Translations under genes and position numbers: made by a program | Source of the DNA: a virus | DNA length: 24,930 nt | Strand: one strand, 5' to 3' | IMG/VR virus record: IMGVR_UViG_3300010158_000301 | Span: 1-24,930 of that record | The notes under the pieces: generated by a model | The model's database searches: none | The model's input: only the letters and a program-made list of their open reading frames with translations | Told to the model about the DNA's origin: nothing | Shown: positions 1 to 7,498 of the stretch, in pieces | How the letters are laid out: every line of letters begins with the position of its first letter | Position numbering within the stretch: position 1 is the first letter of the stretch

Positions 1-5
1 CAGAA

Positions 6-782
6 ATGCTCTCCCATTCTCATATGAAATTAGTTTGGCAAAAAACTGGCGACTATATTAATTGTGATCCCGTTGATCATGGTTTTGTAGAATATTGGCT
101 TGATAAACAGCAAGAGTTCATCTGGAAAACAACTAGTGTTCTGCCTCAACAAGAATTGTTGGAAGAATTATCTAATCTAGTAGATCGTGTTCATACCAGA
201 TTAGGTAAACTTAAGATACAGTTAGTCGAAACTCCTGCTGATTATATGTCTCAGAATACTCTTAACACGTTGCATAGGAATTGGGTACAGTTACACTTAA
301 AGTATCCAAATTTTTTAAGTTTATTTGACAAACAATTTAGTATAGATGTTGCTAGAATTAATAAAGCATTGCACGAATTGGAAATTTCATGGTCTTTACT
401 ATTAGAGAGCAATAATACTATATTGCCAACTATGGGAGATTTACCTAGTTTGTTTGGGCAATCCAATATAAAAGTACCATATGAAAATTTAGGAAGAAGC
501 AGTTATAATAAATGGTTAAACTTTGATGAAAGTTTGGAAACAAGTGATACAAACAATTTCAAAGAGATTTATAATAAATTGTCTATCAATCTAAACAGAA
601 GTTTTATTAGTGATGCTCCAGTTGATTATGTTAATTGGATATCCTATAAAGGGTTTCCTGTTACACCAAACGAATTACTATTGGCAAATTTTGCTGATTT
701 AGATACTAAACAACACACTTATAGGACACTATTCATGAAGAATTTTGTCTTAGGGTGCAATGATGTTATATTCATACAATAA
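6..782 (+). CDS. Hypothetical phage protein, 258 aa, 5' end possibly incomplete
   Basis: I do not recognise this protein. It is soluble-looking, with no signal peptide or membrane segment, and rich in Asn, Leu and Trp. The first half (about residues 40-135) looks helical; the last third contains YVNWISYKGFPVTPNELLLA. The frame is open to the window edge before the ATG at 6, so the true start may lie outside. A second in-frame ATG is at 24, and neither has a clear Shine-Dalgarno sequence. It ends 9 bases before uvsX, so it may share transcription with the recombination operon, although a promoter-like sequence sits inside its 3' end. Codon use matches the neighbouring phage genes. No function is proposed. 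Confidence 0.75.
   Translation: MLSHSHMKLVWQKTGDYINCDPVDHGFVEYWLDKQQEFIWKTTSVLPQQELLEELSNLVDRVHTRLGKLKIQLVETPADYMSQNTLNTLHRNWVQLHLKYPNFLSLFDKQFSIDVARINKALHELEISWSLLLESNNTILPTMGDLPSLFGQSNIKVPYENLGRSSYNKWLNFDESLETSDTNNFKEIYNKLSINLNRSFISDAPVDYVNWISYKGFPVTPNELLLANFADLDTKQHTYRTLFMKNFVLGCNDVIFIQ
745..772 (+). promoter_or_regulatory. Possible sigma70-like promoter for uvsX
   Basis: A TTGTCT box (745-750) is separated by 16 bases from TATATT (767-772). Transcription would start near 780, giving a short leader with the AGGAAAAG ribosome site of uvsX. The 16-base spacer matches the clearer promoters at 6880, 10144, 10624, 10990 and 11245. The -35 match is partial and the element lies inside a coding region, so it is tentative. 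Confidence 0.35.
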
Positions 783-791
783 GGAAAAGAC

Positions 792-1856
792 ATGGCAAAA
801 CCATTTGATATTTCAAAGTTCCGTAAGGATCTGACAAAAAGCATTGACGGACTTAGTTTTGGGTTCAATGATCCAACAGATTGGGTTTCGACAGGAAATT
901 ATACACTCAACTATCTCATTAGTGGAGACTTTCATAAAGGCGTTCCTCTAGGCAAGGTTACTGTATTTGCTGGAGAATCGGGTGCAGGTAAATCTTATAT
1001 CTGTTCTGGCAACATTATTAAGAACGCACAGGAACAAAATATATTTTGTATCTTGATTGATAGTGAGAACGCACTGGATGAAGCCTGGCTACACGCACTT
1101 GGTGTTGACACTCATGAAGACAAACTGCTAAAGATGAACATGGCAATGATCGACGACGTTGCCAGAACTATCAGTGAGTTCATGAAGGGCTATAAGGCAA
1201 TGGATGGCAATGAACGTCCTAAGGTATTGTTCGTAATTGATTCGTTGGGCATGTTGCTTACTCCTACTGACGTTAATCAGTTCGAAGCGGGTGAGATGAA
1301 GGGTGACATGGGTCGTAAGCCTAAGGCATTAACAAGTCTTGTTCGTAACTGCGTTAACATGTTTGGCAGCATGAATGTTGGTATGGTCTGTACTAATCAT
1401 ACATATGCAAGTCAAGACATGTTTGATCCAGATGACAAGATCAGCGGCGGTCAGGGCTTTATCTATGCCTCATCTATTGTTGTAGCTATGCGTAAACTTA
1501 AGTTAAAGACTGATGCTGATGGCAACAAGACTAGCCAAGTACATGGTATCCGTAGTGCTTGTAAGGTCATGAAGACACGTTATTCGAAACCTTTCGAGAG
1601 CGTACAAGTTGAGATTCCATATGAGACTGGTATGAGTCCAACTAGTGGATTGCTTGACATGTTTGAAGCAAAAGGCATCCTTGTCAAAGAAGGTAATAAA
1701 CTTAGTTACACTAGCACAACAACTGGCGAGATTATCAAGGAATTTCGTAAAGGCTGGACAGATGATAAATTAATGACAGTGATCAATGAGTGGAATGAAA
1801 CTTCTACTAAATCAACAGTTGTTATCACTGAAGAAGAGGAAACATTAGATGAGTGA
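792..1856 (+). CDS. uvsX: UvsX, RecA-like recombinase
   Basis: T4-type RecA/Rad51-family strand-exchange protein that coats single-stranded DNA and drives strand invasion in recombination-dependent replication and repair. The 354 aa are close to the usual UvsX length. Visible motifs: Walker A GESGAGKS at residues 61-68, an acidic segment LIDSENALDEAW at 88-99 after strand 2, Walker B KVLFVIDS at 144-151, and the DNA-binding-loop region VCTNHTY at 199-205 followed by KISGGQGFIYAS. The acidic C-terminus (TEEEETLDE) is typical of RecA-like proteins. The ATG at 792 has an AGGAAAAG Shine-Dalgarno 5 bases upstream. The 3' end overlaps the next gene by 8 bases, which suggests translational coupling, and a UvsY-like mediator lies two genes downstream. 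Identification is firm. Confidence 0.95.
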   Translation: MAKPFDISKFRKDLTKSIDGLSFGFNDPTDWVSTGNYTLNYLISGDFHKGVPLGKVTVFAGESGAGKSYICSGNIIKNAQEQNIFCILIDSENALDEAWLHALGVDTHEDKLLKMNMAMIDDVARTISEFMKGYKAMDGNERPKVLFVIDSLGMLLTPTDVNQFEAGEMKGDMGRKPKALTSLVRNCVNMFGSMNVGMVCTNHTYASQDMFDPDDKISGGQGFIYASSIVVAMRKLKLKTDADGNKTSQVHGIRSACKVMKTRYSKPFESVQVEIPYETGMSPTSGLLDMFEAKGILVKEGNKLSYTSTTTGEIIKEFRKGWTDDKLMTVINEWNETSTKSTVVITEEEETLDE

Positions 1857-2067
1857 TTCAGAATACCTAGTGGCCATGTGGGAAACTGTTAAAGAATATA
1901 TTCCTACTAAAGATCGTCAAACAGCGGCTGATCATATCGTAAATGAATTGGTTGAGTTGGGAATCGACGATGATGATTTGGAAGCACTTGCAGTTGACCG
2001 ACCGATGCTTACTGCTATCAAAGAGCATGTGGAAATCAAAGACAGAGAAGACGAAGACGACGATTAA
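1849..2067 (+). CDS. Small acidic hypothetical protein between uvsX and the uvsY-like gene
   Basis: The protein has 72 aa and I cannot assign a function. It is very acidic, with two Asp clusters: IDDDDLEAL near residue 40 and the terminal DREDEDDD. The first half (EYLVAMWETVKEYIPTKDRQ) is probably helical. Its start overlaps the end of uvsX by 8 bases in another frame (ATGAGTGA), and the uvsY-like gene follows after 8 bases, so it is translated as part of the recombination operon. Similar small acidic proteins occur next to replication genes in T4-like marine phages, from memory and unchecked. A role as a DNA-mimic or a UvsX/UvsY partner would be a guess. Confidence 0.8.
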   Translation: MSDSEYLVAMWETVKEYIPTKDRQTAADHIVNELVELGIDDDDLEALAVDRPMLTAIKEHVEIKDREDEDDD

Positions 2068-2075
2068 GGTATCAG

Positions 2076-2528
2076 ATGTGGTATGCTAAGGTAACCAGTG
2101 ATCTTGGGAACATACCCGCTTTCATTGAATATTATGAAAACGAAATCGAAGAAGCCAGGCGTGACATTTCAGTCAAAGGCAATGTTGAGAAAAACATTGC
2201 CGCTTTGCCTGGCATCACCGAACAACGATTTAATCAACTTCAAGAGATCGAAGCAGTTTTAAATTATCTTAACATTCAAATTAGATTGATTAGACGTAAG
2301 CATTTCCAAAAATACTTGGAACATTATGCTCGTGCTCTTAGTAGTCGAGATGCTGAAAAATACGTCGACGGCGAGCCCGAAGTTGTTGACTACGAAACAA
2401 TCATCAATGAAGTAGCACTACTGCGTAATAAGTGGTTGGGTGTAATGAAGGGCATCGATAGTAAGCAATGGCAACTTAGTAATTTAGTTAAACTTAAAGT
2501 TGCTGGAATGGAAGATTTCAGTATCTAA
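2076..2528 (+). CDS. uvsY: UvsY-like recombination mediator
   Basis: Probable UvsY, the mediator that loads UvsX onto gp32-covered single-stranded DNA. The 150 aa compare with 137 in T4 UvsY. The basic helical centre contains RLIRRKHFQKYLEHYARAL (about residues 92-110). A segment ending in NKWLGVMKGIDSKQWQLSNL can be aligned by eye with the T4 UvsY C-terminus (YWGILLDFCSGALDAIKSRGF), keeping the Trp-x-Gly/Trp-Gly core and the late Arg/Lys plus Gly-Met pattern. Position two genes after uvsX in one operon supports this. The ribosome site AAGG overlaps the stop of the upstream gene. Its 3' end overlaps the convergent epimerase gene by 11 bases. The assignment is by pattern and context, not by search. 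Confidence 0.7.
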   Translation: MWYAKVTSDLGNIPAFIEYYENEIEEARRDISVKGNVEKNIAALPGITEQRFNQLQEIEAVLNYLNIQIRLIRRKHFQKYLEHYARALSSRDAEKYVDGEPEVVDYETIINEVALLRNKWLGVMKGIDSKQWQLSNLVKLKVAGMEDFSI

Positions 2529-3333
2529 GAAATCCTAACGGTAATCCCATCTTGTTTGTGTTATAACTATAGAATCTTGTAAAATCACCCGTATAATTGA
2601 ATCCTTCTGGATCATCCACGATGATATTTGTATTGCTCATAGTTATAGCATTAAACATTGCTGCCATTTCGCTTAACTTGAGTTTATCTCTATAAACTAT
2701 ATTCATGTCATGATGCTTACATTCGCCATTCATGATAATATCGATGATCGGTGGTAAATCTTCGAGATTTACAAAGTCAAAGAATCTATCTGCGTAGATA
2801 TGATAATTTTGTCTAGCATAAGTTTGAATTTTCTTAAAGAAACGCTTACTGCTTTCGGTGTAATGAAAGACCCCGAACAATCTCAAGTTATAGAAGTTTT
2901 CGTATTGTCGCATATCTTTACTGATTTGATTCTTTACAAAGCCATATGTGTACTTTGGTTCTCTTTCAAAGATTAGATCCTCATGGACCATCATGATATC
3001 TTGATCAGTATCAAACTCGTTGCCACTACCAAAATTAATTAATCTCTTGAACCTGTGTCTGTTGGCAACAATGTTGTCCCACATTCTAAGATTGTCCTTG
3101 ATAATCATGTCGCTATATGACTGTTTAAGTTCATATAGATTCTCTCGGCCAACAAGCGCAGTGTGGATAACTAGATCAAAATAACGGCTATTAAAAAAAG
3201 CATTAACAGCAACTGGATCTAATAGATCTAATTTATCTCTTGAACATTCGAATACTTGATGTCCTACTTCTCTAAAATAAGCAGACAAATAACTTCCAAT
3301 GAACCCATTAGAACCTGTGATCATAATACGCAT
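2518..3333 (-). CDS. NAD(P)-dependent sugar epimerase/reductase (extended SDR)
   Basis: Nucleotide-sugar epimerase, dehydratase or reductase of the extended short-chain dehydrogenase family, 271 aa. The N-terminal Rossmann motif is GSNGFIG (residues 7-13, GxxGxxG). DKLDLLDP at 33-40 resembles the second-strand segment of RmlD/GDP-fucose-synthase-like enzymes. The catalytic set is visible: Ser in NFGSGNEFD (S103) and Tyr130-x3-Lys134 in YGFVK. FDLVIHTAL at 52-60 is the usual strand-4 segment. The C-terminal half is the variable substrate domain, so the sugar cannot be named; GDP-fucose synthase or dTDP-rhamnose reductase are the nearest models. It is transcribed with the next minus-strand gene, overlapping it by 13 bases, and faces the UDP-galactopyranose mutase unit. 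This is a host-surface or glycan function carried by the phage. Confidence 0.88.
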   Translation of the reverse strand: MRIMITGSNGFIGSYLSAYFREVGHQVFECSRDKLDLLDPVAVNAFFNSRYFDLVIHTALVGRENLYELKQSYSDMIIKDNLRMWDNIVANRHRFKRLINFGSGNEFDTDQDIMMVHEDLIFEREPKYTYGFVKNQISKDMRQYENFYNLRLFGVFHYTESSKRFFKKIQTYARQNYHIYADRFFDFVNLEDLPPIIDIIMNGECKHHDMNIVYRDKLKLSEMAAMFNAITMSNTNIIVDDPEGFNYTGDFTRFYSYNTNKMGLPLGFLRY

Positions 3334-4166
3334 GAGTTAATCCAATCATTGCCCCAGTTATAACATTGTTTGCCTTCTCCATTGGGATCTATTAGAGCAG
3401 GTCTCTTGTTCAGATATTCTTTTAGCAAACTGCGATTTTTGCTAGTTGTACCTATTTCTTTGAGTGATAAAACTTCTTTAAAAGAAGGATTATGATGTGC
3501 TTCACTTTGATATATTTCTAAGAATGGTCTAATGCGTAGATGTCCATTCATCTTCATATAGATGCCAATCATACGTTCACATAAGAATCCTTTATAGTTC
3601 AAACTCATGTTAGTACGATAATCTGCACAGGTATTCAATTTCTCCAGCCATTCACCTTCAAACTTATCCATGACATCAACAAACTGTTTTAAGAAAGATA
3701 AGAGTCCATCCCAGAATTTCTTATTGCCCACAAAGTAATTTCCCACGAGATAATGATTCATTCCTTCCGGTTGCTTCAACAGCGACGGATCTAAGCCCAT
3801 GTCTTTAAATATCTTTTCGGCAAGTTCTAGAATCAATGGAAAGCAATGGTCTCCGTGTTCCCATACATTCCAATATTTTACTATCTCTTGTGGGTATGGA
3901 TTAAATGTATAGACATCGTAAGTCAAATCCAGATTGATGATGTCAACAATCTGTTGAGCAGAAACACCTGGTATCCTACTGCGCCATTTCCAACTGAAAT
4001 GCCCCCAGAGATCCTCGTTGGTCTTCTGTGCTTCTTCGTATATCCTCGTGTAGATGTAATACTCATGAAGATTGACGACAGGGTTGGCAGTATTATCAAA
4101 TGGGGTAAATTCTGAATCTAGATAAATTTTTTGTTCATCTTTATAATATGCTTGAAATATTTTCAT
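3321..4166 (-). CDS. Unknown protein in glycan island, possibly glycosyltransferase-like
   Basis: The protein has 281 aa and no motif I can name with confidence. It is soluble and rich in aromatic residues. Segments LWGHFSWKWRSRIPGV (about 53-68), DVYTFNPYP (about 84-92), NHYLVGNYFVGNKKFW (about 143-158) and a late CERMIGIYMKMNG recall the layout of small capsule or LPS glycosyltransferase-related families, in which a late Glu-Arg-hydrophobic helix is common. That is a weak resemblance only. It is the first gene of a two-gene minus-strand operon with the sugar epimerase, with a 13-base overlap, and is divergent from UDP-galactopyranose mutase. Context therefore points to sugar transfer or polysaccharide modification. 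The start has an AGAAG sequence just upstream on the minus strand. Confidence 0.8.
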   Translation of the reverse strand: MKIFQAYYKDEQKIYLDSEFTPFDNTANPVVNLHEYYIYTRIYEEAQKTNEDLWGHFSWKWRSRIPGVSAQQIVDIINLDLTYDVYTFNPYPQEIVKYWNVWEHGDHCFPLILELAEKIFKDMGLDPSLLKQPEGMNHYLVGNYFVGNKKFWDGLLSFLKQFVDVMDKFEGEWLEKLNTCADYRTNMSLNYKGFLCERMIGIYMKMNGHLRIRPFLEIYQSEAHHNPSFKEVLSLKEIGTTSKNRSLLKEYLNKRPALIDPNGEGKQCYNWGNDWINSCVL

Positions 4167-4209
4167 CTTCTATACTTATTAATGTTATAATTAGTTATAG
4201 AGGATCCAG
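4167..4209. promoter_or_regulatory. Divergent AT-rich promoter region of the glycan island
   Basis: This 43-base gap separates the minus-strand operon from UDP-galactopyranose mutase. On the plus strand a perfect TATAAT (4186-4191) lies 18 bases before the ATG, leaving a short leader with an AGAGGA ribosome site. No good -35 box stands at the right distance. The minus strand also has TATAAC-like boxes, so transcription probably leaves in both directions. Confidence 0.4.
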
Positions 4210-5361
4210 ATGCAAGAATCAATAAATGATTGCGACATAGTAGTAGTAGGAGCAGGTATATTTGGATCTGTTATTGCTGAACAATGCAGCAGAGATGGAC
4301 TTAAAGTTTTAGTTATCGAATCACGTAATCATATCGGCGGCAACTGCTATACTGAAGATGATTCAAATACTGGTATTAATATACATAGATATGGTCCTCA
4401 TATATTCCATACTAGCGATGAACGAGTATGGCGTTATATCAATCAGTTTACTGAATTCAACAGTTATAGACATCAATGTATGAGTCGTGTAGGCAAGAAG
4501 ACTTATTCTATGCCAATCAATCTTGCTACAATTAATCAATACTTTAAAAAGAATTGGTCTCCAACACAGGCAAAAAAGTTCTTTGAGATTTACGCAAAAG
4601 CATATCCTGATCCCAAAAACTTTGAAGAACAAGCAATGGCCCTGATGGGTAATGACTTATACAGAATGTTATTCCGTGAATATACAATCAAGCAATGGAA
4701 CAGAGATCCTAAGGATTTGCCTGCTAGTGTAGCCAGAAGATTACCAGTTAGATACAACTACAATACTAGATATTATAATGATCTTTGGGAAGGCATACCT
4801 AATATGGGATATACACCTATTTTTCAAAAGATGTTGAATCATATTAATATCGAAGTAATGCTGAATATAGATTTCTTCGAAGTTAGACATATGATACCAT
4901 CAAATAAACTCATTGTATATAGTGGTCCAATTGACAGATACTTCGATTATAAGCATGGTATTCTAAATTGGCGTACTTGCGATTTTGAATTTAAGACTTT
5001 TGATATGGAAGACTATCAGGGTGTTACACAGATTAATTACCCAAAGTTAGATATTCCGTATACCAGAACTATCGAGTTTAAACATTTCCATCCTGAGCGT
5101 AATTATACTAAAGATCACACTGTTGTGAGTTTTGAATATAGCAGAGCAGCAGGAATAAATGACATGCCTTACTATCCTGTAAATACAGATGAAGATAGAT
5201 TAAGGTATTCGATGTATCATATCGAATCAAAGCAATTATCAAATACAATCATTGGAGGCAGGCTTGGTCAATATATGTACTATGACATGCATCAAGTGAT
5301 CGGTGCTGCTTTATCAACTTACGAAAAGAGAATTAAAAATGTTTACAGTAATCAATCCTGA
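4210..5361 (+). CDS. glf: UDP-galactopyranose mutase
   Basis: Flavoenzyme that converts UDP-galactopyranose to UDP-galactofuranose, the donor for galactofuranose in O-antigens and capsules. The 383 aa match bacterial Glf. FAD-binding GAGIFGS is at residues 14-20 after a hydrophobic strand (DIVVVGAG). IESRNHIGGNCY at 36-47 and HRYGPHIFHTSDERVW at 59-74 are hallmark Glf segments. The C-terminus has GGRLGQYMYYDMHQVI from residue 349, with the conserved flavin-contacting Arg. The AGAGGA ribosome site supports the ATG. The 3' end overlaps the methyltransferase start by 23 bases, so the two are coupled. Such a gene is not a core T4-like function; with the epimerase and glycosyltransferase-like genes it suggests the phage remodels host surface glycan or decorates virions. 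Annotation is firm, purpose inferred. Confidence 0.93.
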   Translation: MQESINDCDIVVVGAGIFGSVIAEQCSRDGLKVLVIESRNHIGGNCYTEDDSNTGINIHRYGPHIFHTSDERVWRYINQFTEFNSYRHQCMSRVGKKTYSMPINLATINQYFKKNWSPTQAKKFFEIYAKAYPDPKNFEEQAMALMGNDLYRMLFREYTIKQWNRDPKDLPASVARRLPVRYNYNTRYYNDLWEGIPNMGYTPIFQKMLNHINIEVMLNIDFFEVRHMIPSNKLIVYSGPIDRYFDYKHGILNWRTCDFEFKTFDMEDYQGVTQINYPKLDIPYTRTIEFKHFHPERNYTKDHTVVSFEYSRAAGINDMPYYPVNTDEDRLRYSMYHIESKQLSNTIIGGRLGQYMYYDMHQVIGAALSTYEKRIKNVYSNQS

Positions 5362-6091
5362 GCAGAGCCATTGGCATGCTGTTGAAACTCTAACTGCATT
5401 GAATCGATATCAAGATTTTATGGATAACATTAAAATTGTAGCAGATATGGGCTGCGGTATTGGACTAGATGCAGCATGGTGGGGTAGATTAACTAAGGAC
5501 GATGGGACATCTAGAAATATACAAGTTAATGCTATAGATCGCAAATTAGAATGGCATGCATTATCTAGAAATGATAACATAAATTATATCGAAGCAGATT
5601 TTTCAACATCTGGATTAGAACCTAACAGTCATGACTTAGTATGGGCACATAATAGTCTACAATATAGTCTAAGTCCAATCGGTACATTGATACATTGGCA
5701 CAGTATACTAAAAACAGATGGTATGTTATTGGTAACCGTTCCATTTAATTTCAAGATTTACAATAATAAAGATATGCTCAATATTAATAGTACCTATACG
5801 AATGGGTGTTATTTTAATTGGACAATGGGGAATTTAATAATGACTTTGGTAGGCTCAGGCTTTGATTGTAGAAATGGGCATTTCAAGATTGATAAAGTTA
5901 ACAATTGGATTCAGGCTGCGGTATATAAATTACCCCAAGAACCCGACCCATATATGAATTGGTATGATATGTGTGATCGTAAACTGTTACCTTTATCAAT
6001 TGAAAACAGCATTATGAAGAATGGAAACTTTGAAGACGTAGATATAGTAGTAGAATGGATTGATCGAACACAATATATGCTAACAGTTTAA
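5339..6091 (+). CDS. Class I SAM-dependent methyltransferase
   Basis: Putative S-adenosylmethionine methyltransferase, 250 aa from the ATG at 5339. A frame extension to 5303 exists but lies wholly within glf. Motif I is VADMGCGIGLD at residues 34-44, the acidic end of strand 2 is in VNAIDRKLEW, motif II/III is the EADFSTSGLEPNSHDLVWAHNSLQYS stretch (cut here into IEADFS and HDLVWAHNSLQY), and motif post-II is HSILKTDGMLLVTVPF. These are the usual order of a UbiE/COQ5-like fold. The substrate is unknown; coupling to glf by a 23-base overlap suggests a sugar or a glycan precursor rather than DNA, and no target-recognition domain is visible. It is the last gene of the glycan island before the outer-membrane gene. 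Confidence 0.85.
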   Translation: MFTVINPEQSHWHAVETLTALNRYQDFMDNIKIVADMGCGIGLDAAWWGRLTKDDGTSRNIQVNAIDRKLEWHALSRNDNINYIEADFSTSGLEPNSHDLVWAHNSLQYSLSPIGTLIHWHSILKTDGMLLVTVPFNFKIYNNKDMLNINSTYTNGCYFNWTMGNLIMTLVGSGFDCRNGHFKIDKVNNWIQAAVYKLPQEPDPYMNWYDMCDRKLLPLSIENSIMKNGNFEDVDIVVEWIDRTQYMLTV

Positions 6092-6112
6092 AAATAAAAT
6101 TGTTGATTTTAC

Positions 6113-6150
6113 TTGACTTTCGAACTAGGTAAGTTTATATTAGATAAATA
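6113..6150 (+). promoter_or_regulatory. Sigma70 promoter plus late-type motif before beta-barrel gene
   Basis: TTGACT (6113-6118), a 17-base spacer and TATATT (6136-6141) form a near-consensus sigma70 promoter. Directly after it is ATAAATA (6144-6150), the T4-type late promoter core seen at three other sites in the window. The beta-barrel gene may therefore be read both early by host polymerase and late. The transcript would carry a leader of about 100 bases (to 6249) with no gene and no obvious riboswitch; it ends in a GGAAAGAG ribosome site. Confidence 0.65.
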
Positions 6151-6249
6151 ATAGACGGTTGTTGTGTGCATCAAAAAACGTAGCACAGTCTATTTTATAC
6201 AACCCAGCTGATACAATAGTGTGTCGGTGCAGAACAAAAGGAAAGAGAA

Positions 6250-6822
6250 ATGAAGAAACTTATTACAGCATTGTTTGCCCTAGTGGCAGGCGTATCAGTA
6301 GCAGCCGCTGCCGATCTACCATCCAAGAGTGCAGCCGCTGCTCCAGCAGTTTCAACAAGTGCTTTTAACCTAAGTGGCTGGTACGCAGGTGGTTATGTCG
6401 GCGGAAACTTCGACGATACCAACAAGTTCAAGTACGACAACACTCCTAAGGTTTTTGGTGGTGTTGCTGGCTATCAGTGGAACAAGTACCTACGCACTGA
6501 AGCAACTTTAGACTATAATACCAAGGCAAAGCCAACTACTACTAAGACTGGCGAAACTGCTTTTGCCAACGCAGTAGTAAGTTACCCAGTATTTGGAGTA
6601 ACACCATACATCCTAGCAGGTGTTGGATATGGTTGGGGTTCATGGGATAAGGTCACTGTTACAAACAAGGATCGCACCCTTTACAACGTAGGTGGTGGTG
6701 TTCGTTATGACATCACTAAGGCTTTTGAAATTGACGGGCGTTATCGTTACATCGACGGTCTAACCGGCAAGAAGTATGATAACAATCATGTTGTTACACT
6801 TGGTGTAAACTACAAGTTCTAA
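6250..6822 (+). CDS. Outer-membrane beta-barrel protein, opacity-porin type
   Basis: The 190-aa protein has a clear Sec signal peptide: MKKLITALFALVAGVSVAAAADL, with probable cleavage after AAA near residue 20. The mature part starts with an Ala/Ser-rich linker, then NLSGWYAGGYVGGNF (about 40-54), alternating strands, and ends in TLGVNYKF, the C-terminal aromatic BAM signature of outer-membrane barrels. Size and pattern fit an eight-stranded OmpA/opacity-type barrel. The closest style is that of alphaproteobacterial opacity porins (inference from memory). It has its own sigma70 promoter and a terminator, which is the layout of a moron gene. Its codons look richer in G+C than the glycan genes before it. 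Possible roles are receptor masking against superinfection, replacement of a host porin, or membrane alteration; none is shown. Confidence 0.88.
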   Translation: MKKLITALFALVAGVSVAAAADLPSKSAAAAPAVSTSAFNLSGWYAGGYVGGNFDDTNKFKYDNTPKVFGGVAGYQWNKYLRTEATLDYNTKAKPTTTKTGETAFANAVVSYPVFGVTPYILAGVGYGWGSWDKVTVTNKDRTLYNVGGGVRYDITKAFEIDGRYRYIDGLTGKKYDNNHVVTLGVNYKF

Positions 6823-6835
6823 TCTGAACTTAGTG

Positions 6836-6867
6836 AAAAGGTGCTGCTTATCGGTAGCACCTTTTTT
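6836..6867 (+). terminator. Rho-independent terminator after beta-barrel gene
   Basis: Stem AAAAGGTGCT (6836-6845) pairs with AGCACCTTTT (6856-6865). Two further inner pairs (G-T, C-G) leave a 6-base loop, and the T run (6862-6867) follows directly. An outer GTG/CAC extension also exists. It lies 14 bases after the stop codon. Confidence 0.9.
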
Positions 6868-6879
6868 CACGACTTTTAT

Positions 6880-6907
6880 TTGACTTTGTTTTAGATTCTG
6901 TTATATT
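6880..6907 (+). promoter_or_regulatory. Sigma70-like promoter, TTGACT-N16-TATATT
   Basis: TTGACT (6880-6885) and TATATT (6902-6907) with a 16-base spacer stand just after the terminator and before the GTG gene at 6932. The sequence around the -35 box (TTTTATTTGACTTT) is nearly the same as that of the promoter at 6113 (TTTTACTTGACTTT), so the beta-barrel gene is bracketed by two similar promoters. Confidence 0.65.
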
Positions 6908-6931
6908 AAGATTCTTAATGGAGATAACACG

Positions 6932-7183
6932 GTGAGAACTAGCAGTGAAATTGTCGAAGATCTTATTGATTCGTTAGAGAAAATGATCGACGCTCAGGAT
7001 GACAAATGGCAAGAAGAAAAGTATGCTAATTATCGAGAAGCAAATAAGATTCATGATGAACGACTAGTTCCTGCCAAAGATAATTTTAAAAAACATTTAG
7101 ACGATTATATCGATAGACGTATTGAAACATATTGCATCAAGCATATGATTACCAGGACTACTTTCGTAGGAGAAACTGAATGA
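6932..7183 (+). CDS. Small charged hypothetical protein
   Basis: The protein has 83 aa and I do not recognise it. It is almost entirely charged and probably helical or coiled (IVEDLIDSLEKMIDAQDDKW, then KDNFKKHLDDYIDRRIETYC). No membrane segment is seen. Translation starts at GTG 6932, supported by GGAG 8 bases upstream and by the TTGACT-N16-TATATT promoter. The stop overlaps the next start as ATGA, so it is coupled to the membrane protein that follows. The two-gene unit precedes tRNA-Ala. Function unknown. Confidence 0.75.
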   Translation: MRTSSEIVEDLIDSLEKMIDAQDDKWQEEKYANYREANKIHDERLVPAKDNFKKHLDDYIDRRIETYCIKHMITRTTFVGETE

Positions 7184-7485
7184 AATTTGTCACCGTAATG
7201 GATATGTGGCTGCTGATCTGTAATATCGGCTTGCTGGGTTGTCTTATCTATGTTGTGCGTCAGTTGATTGCGTTGGCTAAAGATTTTCAGGCATGGAAAT
7301 ATTCAGAAGTTGTTGACAAAGAGATGAAGTATGTTATACAATTGATTAAAGATGAAAGAGATAATCTTGAAAGCAGCATGACTACTGCTGATATTGATAT
7401 CAAAATGGAATTCTGTGATGATATCATCAATCAAATTGAACGCCGTAGAACAAAGAATATTATTGCGGCAGCTCAAGTAAAGTGA
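7180..7485 (+). CDS. Small single-pass membrane protein
   Basis: The 101-aa protein has one probable transmembrane helix at residues 9-28 (MWLLICNIGLLGCLIYVVRQ). A long charged, probably coiled cytoplasmic tail follows (KDERDNLESSMTTADIDIK and a basic ERRRTK near the end). The start codon overlaps the stop of the previous gene (ATGA), which predicts translational coupling. It ends 13 bases before tRNA-Ala. This is a typical phage accessory membrane protein of unknown role; the size and topology also fit a small inhibitor or a lysis-control protein, but nothing specific shows it. Confidence 0.75.
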   Translation: MKFVTVMDMWLLICNIGLLGCLIYVVRQLIALAKDFQAWKYSEVVDKEMKYVIQLIKDERDNLESSMTTADIDIKMEFCDDIINQIERRRTKNIIAAAQVK

Positions 7486-7498
7486 TATATAAAGCATA

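Noticed and set aside
3846-4115. A plus-strand frame of 89 codons opposite the 281-aa minus-strand gene
   Set aside because: Antisense shadow; the minus-strand protein has consistent composition and operon structure.
6159-6368. A 69-codon frame in the leader and first part of the barrel gene
   Set aside because: It overlaps the signal-peptide region of a clear gene in another frame, has no ribosome site and a Cys/Arg-rich random composition.
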